NCBI GenBank assembly: GCA_019636385.1
Contig: JAHBXT010000001.1
Span: 434,001-498,000 of the forward strand
Direction of reading: 5' to 3'
DNA from: Pirellulaceae bacterium
Lineage (GTDB): Bacteria > Planctomycetota > Planctomycetia > Pirellulales > Pirellulaceae
Length of the DNA stretch: 64,000 bases
Made by a program: the position numbers and the translations under genes. Below the pieces are notes generated by a model. The model did no database searches. It was not told the origin of the DNA and was given only the letters and a program-made list of their open reading frames with translations. Below, piece by piece: positions 62,887 to 64,000 of this stretch. The first letter of the stretch is position 1, and every line of letters starts with the position of its first letter.

Positions 62887-64000
62887 ATGCACGATACATT
62901 GAAAGGACTTGACCCAGTGGATCAAACGCGACAGCCGCTGGCATCGCAGGCACCAAGTGAACTGCCCACAAACCAGCGTGAACTGCTAGCCAAGCTGCTC
63001 CGCGAGCGAGCTGCAAGCGAATCGCGATTTGCGATGTCCGCCGGGCAACAAGGGCTATGGCATGCCTACCGCCGCAATCCGAATTTAACTGCCTTCAATG
63101 TCTTTCTGCCCACGCGAATACGGGCTGCACTGCAACCCGAAGTTTTGCGACGAGCGATCAATCAGGTGGCTGAGCGCCATGCCGCCTTGCGGACAACGTT
63201 CAGCGATCATGCTGGCCAGTTAGCGCAGATTGTGCACCGACACCTGGAACCGGAGTTCATTTGTCGCCCACTGCCCGGCGCAACGGATGAAGCCATACGC
63301 CAGCGATTGACGCAAGAAATGCTACGACCGTTCGATTTGCAGCGCGGACCGCTGCTGCGAATCAGCGTGTATCAATTGGCTGACGACGACTGGGTTATAT
63401 TAGCGCTCACGCATCACATCATCGTTGACTTCTGGTCGTTGATTCTAATACTCAGCGAACTTCGACAACTCTATCCGCAGCTGGCCAGTGGCCAGGAGTT
63501 GCAACTGCCTGCCGCGGTCGACAACTACCAGCAGTTTGTAGTTGAGCAACAGGCGATGCTTGATGGCAACGAAGGTTTGCAGCTGGCCCAGTTCTGGCGT
63601 GAGACCTTGCAGAATACGCCACCGGTACTGGAGATCCCGAGCGACCGTCCGCGCCCGGCTACATTTACTCACCGCGCCGACTGCACGGCGATCCGTTTCA
63701 GTCGCGATGTTTCACAGCGCGTGGTGCAACTGGCCAGTCGTCTGCGGGCCACATCATTTGCTGTTGTTCACGCAGCCTTGCAGGTACTACTGAGTCGATA
63801 CAGTCGCCAAGAGTCATTCTTTATTGGCAGCCCTTTTTCTGGTCGATTGCATCACAAGTATGAACAGACGGTCGGATTTTTCATCAACATGCTGCCGTTA
63901 AAGGCGGAAGTACGCGGGCAACTAACGTTTGCCCAGCTCGTGCAGCAGACTTCACGTCATTTGGTTGACACGCTGGAGCACGAAGCGTTTCCAATTGCCG
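62887..64000 (+). CDS. Nonribosomal peptide synthetase, N-terminal condensation domain (cut by window end)
   Basis: The frame is open from 62812 and runs out of the window; 371 codons are visible from ATG 62887. GTG 62917, with AAAGGA upstream, is an alternative start. After a short charged helix ('NQRELLAKLLRERAASESRF') comes a condensation domain: 'MSAGQQGLWHAYRRNPNLTA', 'RHAALRTTFSDHAGQLAQIV', 'RPFDLQRGPLLRISVYQLAD', the catalytic HHxxxD motif in 'LALTHHIIVDFWSLILILSE' near residue 175, and 'FFIGSPFSGRLHHKYEQTVG'. It joins aminoacyl or acyl units on carrier proteins. An N-terminal condensation domain suggests the chain is started by an acyl group or by an upstream module. Downstream adenylation and carrier domains should follow but lie outside the window. 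Confidence 0.9.
   Translation, partial: MHDTLKGLDPVDQTRQPLASQAPSELPTNQRELLAKLLRERAASESRFAMSAGQQGLWHAYRRNPNLTAFNVFLPTRIRAALQPEVLRRAINQVAERHAALRTTFSDHAGQLAQIVHRHLEPEFICRPLPGATDEAIRQRLTQEMLRPFDLQRGPLLRISVYQLADDDWVILALTHHIIVDFWSLILILSELRQLYPQLASGQELQLPAAVDNYQQFVVEQQAMLDGNEGLQLAQFWRETLQNTPPVLEIPSDRPRPATFTHRADCTAIRFSRDVSQRVVQLASRLRATSFAVVHAALQVLLSRYSRQESFFIGSPFSGRLHHKYEQTVGFFINMLPLKAEVRGQLTFAQLVQQTSRHLVDTLEHEAFPIA

Noticed and set aside
1..64000. CRISPR arrays, rRNA and tRNA genes
   Set aside because: No regularly spaced direct repeats and no conserved rRNA or tRNA sequence blocks were noticed on either strand. A dedicated scan could still find an unusual tRNA.

Overview
The window comes from a member of the Planctomycetota, most likely a Pirellula/Rhodopirellula-type organism. 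The evidence is a set of paralogous families that are typical of that phylum. These are DUF1552 and DUF1587/1592/1588/1585 secreted proteins, a DUF1559 prepilin-like protein, a very large PVC-type haem-binding dehydrogenase carrying FG-GAP and DUF1080 modules, an ECF sigma factor next to a membrane Ser/Thr kinase, and many Tat or Sec exported proteins. An LptD-like protein and a BamA-like pair show an outer membrane. No rRNA, tRNA or CRISPR was seen.

Layout. 0-6 kb: end of an LptD-like protein, a secreted DUF11 protein and cardiolipin synthase, all on +. 6.3-10.7 kb (-): a pentahaem cytochrome followed by a beta-barrel protein. 11-12.1 kb (+): a small membrane protein and adenine phosphoribosyltransferase. 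12.2-16.1 kb (-): the DUF1592-type cytochrome and its DUF1552 partner. 16.1-21.5 kb: an accessory, decayed region. It holds a Ca2+/Na+ antiporter between two copies of a 134-bp repeat with a 59-bp imperfect palindrome, a truncated ISAs1 transposase, a decayed but complete IS630 element, and a polymorphic-toxin fragment interrupted by it. 21.5-31.4 kb: PPK2, a 1345-residue secreted protein, a BamA split into a five-POTRA protein and a separate lipoprotein barrel, and a Tat-exported Gfo/Idh/MocA oxidoreductase. 31.5-34.4 kb (-): ECF sigma factor and sensor kinase. 34.6-36.5 kb: leuA behind a leucine-rich leader peptide and terminator. 36.5-38.6 kb: an ABC-2 exporter. 38.7-43.2 kb (-): redoxin/cytochrome/copper monooxygenase fusion, dockerin-bearing beta-propeller and DUF1559 protein. 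43.6-47.8 kb: TrmH-type methyltransferase, then a tandem glycine riboswitch controlling a full-length gcvP. 47.9-53.9 kb: amino acid permease, glutamate-type dehydrogenase, McsB/McsA and small membrane proteins. 54.4-60.2 kb: a 1922-residue multidomain dehydrogenase/cytochrome. 60.4-64 kb: thioredoxin-like lipoprotein, HExxH metallopeptidase-like protein, and the start of a nonribosomal peptide synthetase cut by the window end.

The strongest regulatory observations are two amino-acid-responsive leaders. One is a classical leucine attenuator: a 21-codon leader peptide with eight Leu codons, a terminator, and a competing pairing. The other is a two-aptamer glycine switch. The most unusual structural features are the split BamA and the 134-bp palindromic repeat, whose end coincides exactly with the break point of a transposase fragment. 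Functional calls rest on motif recognition by eye; no database search was possible.
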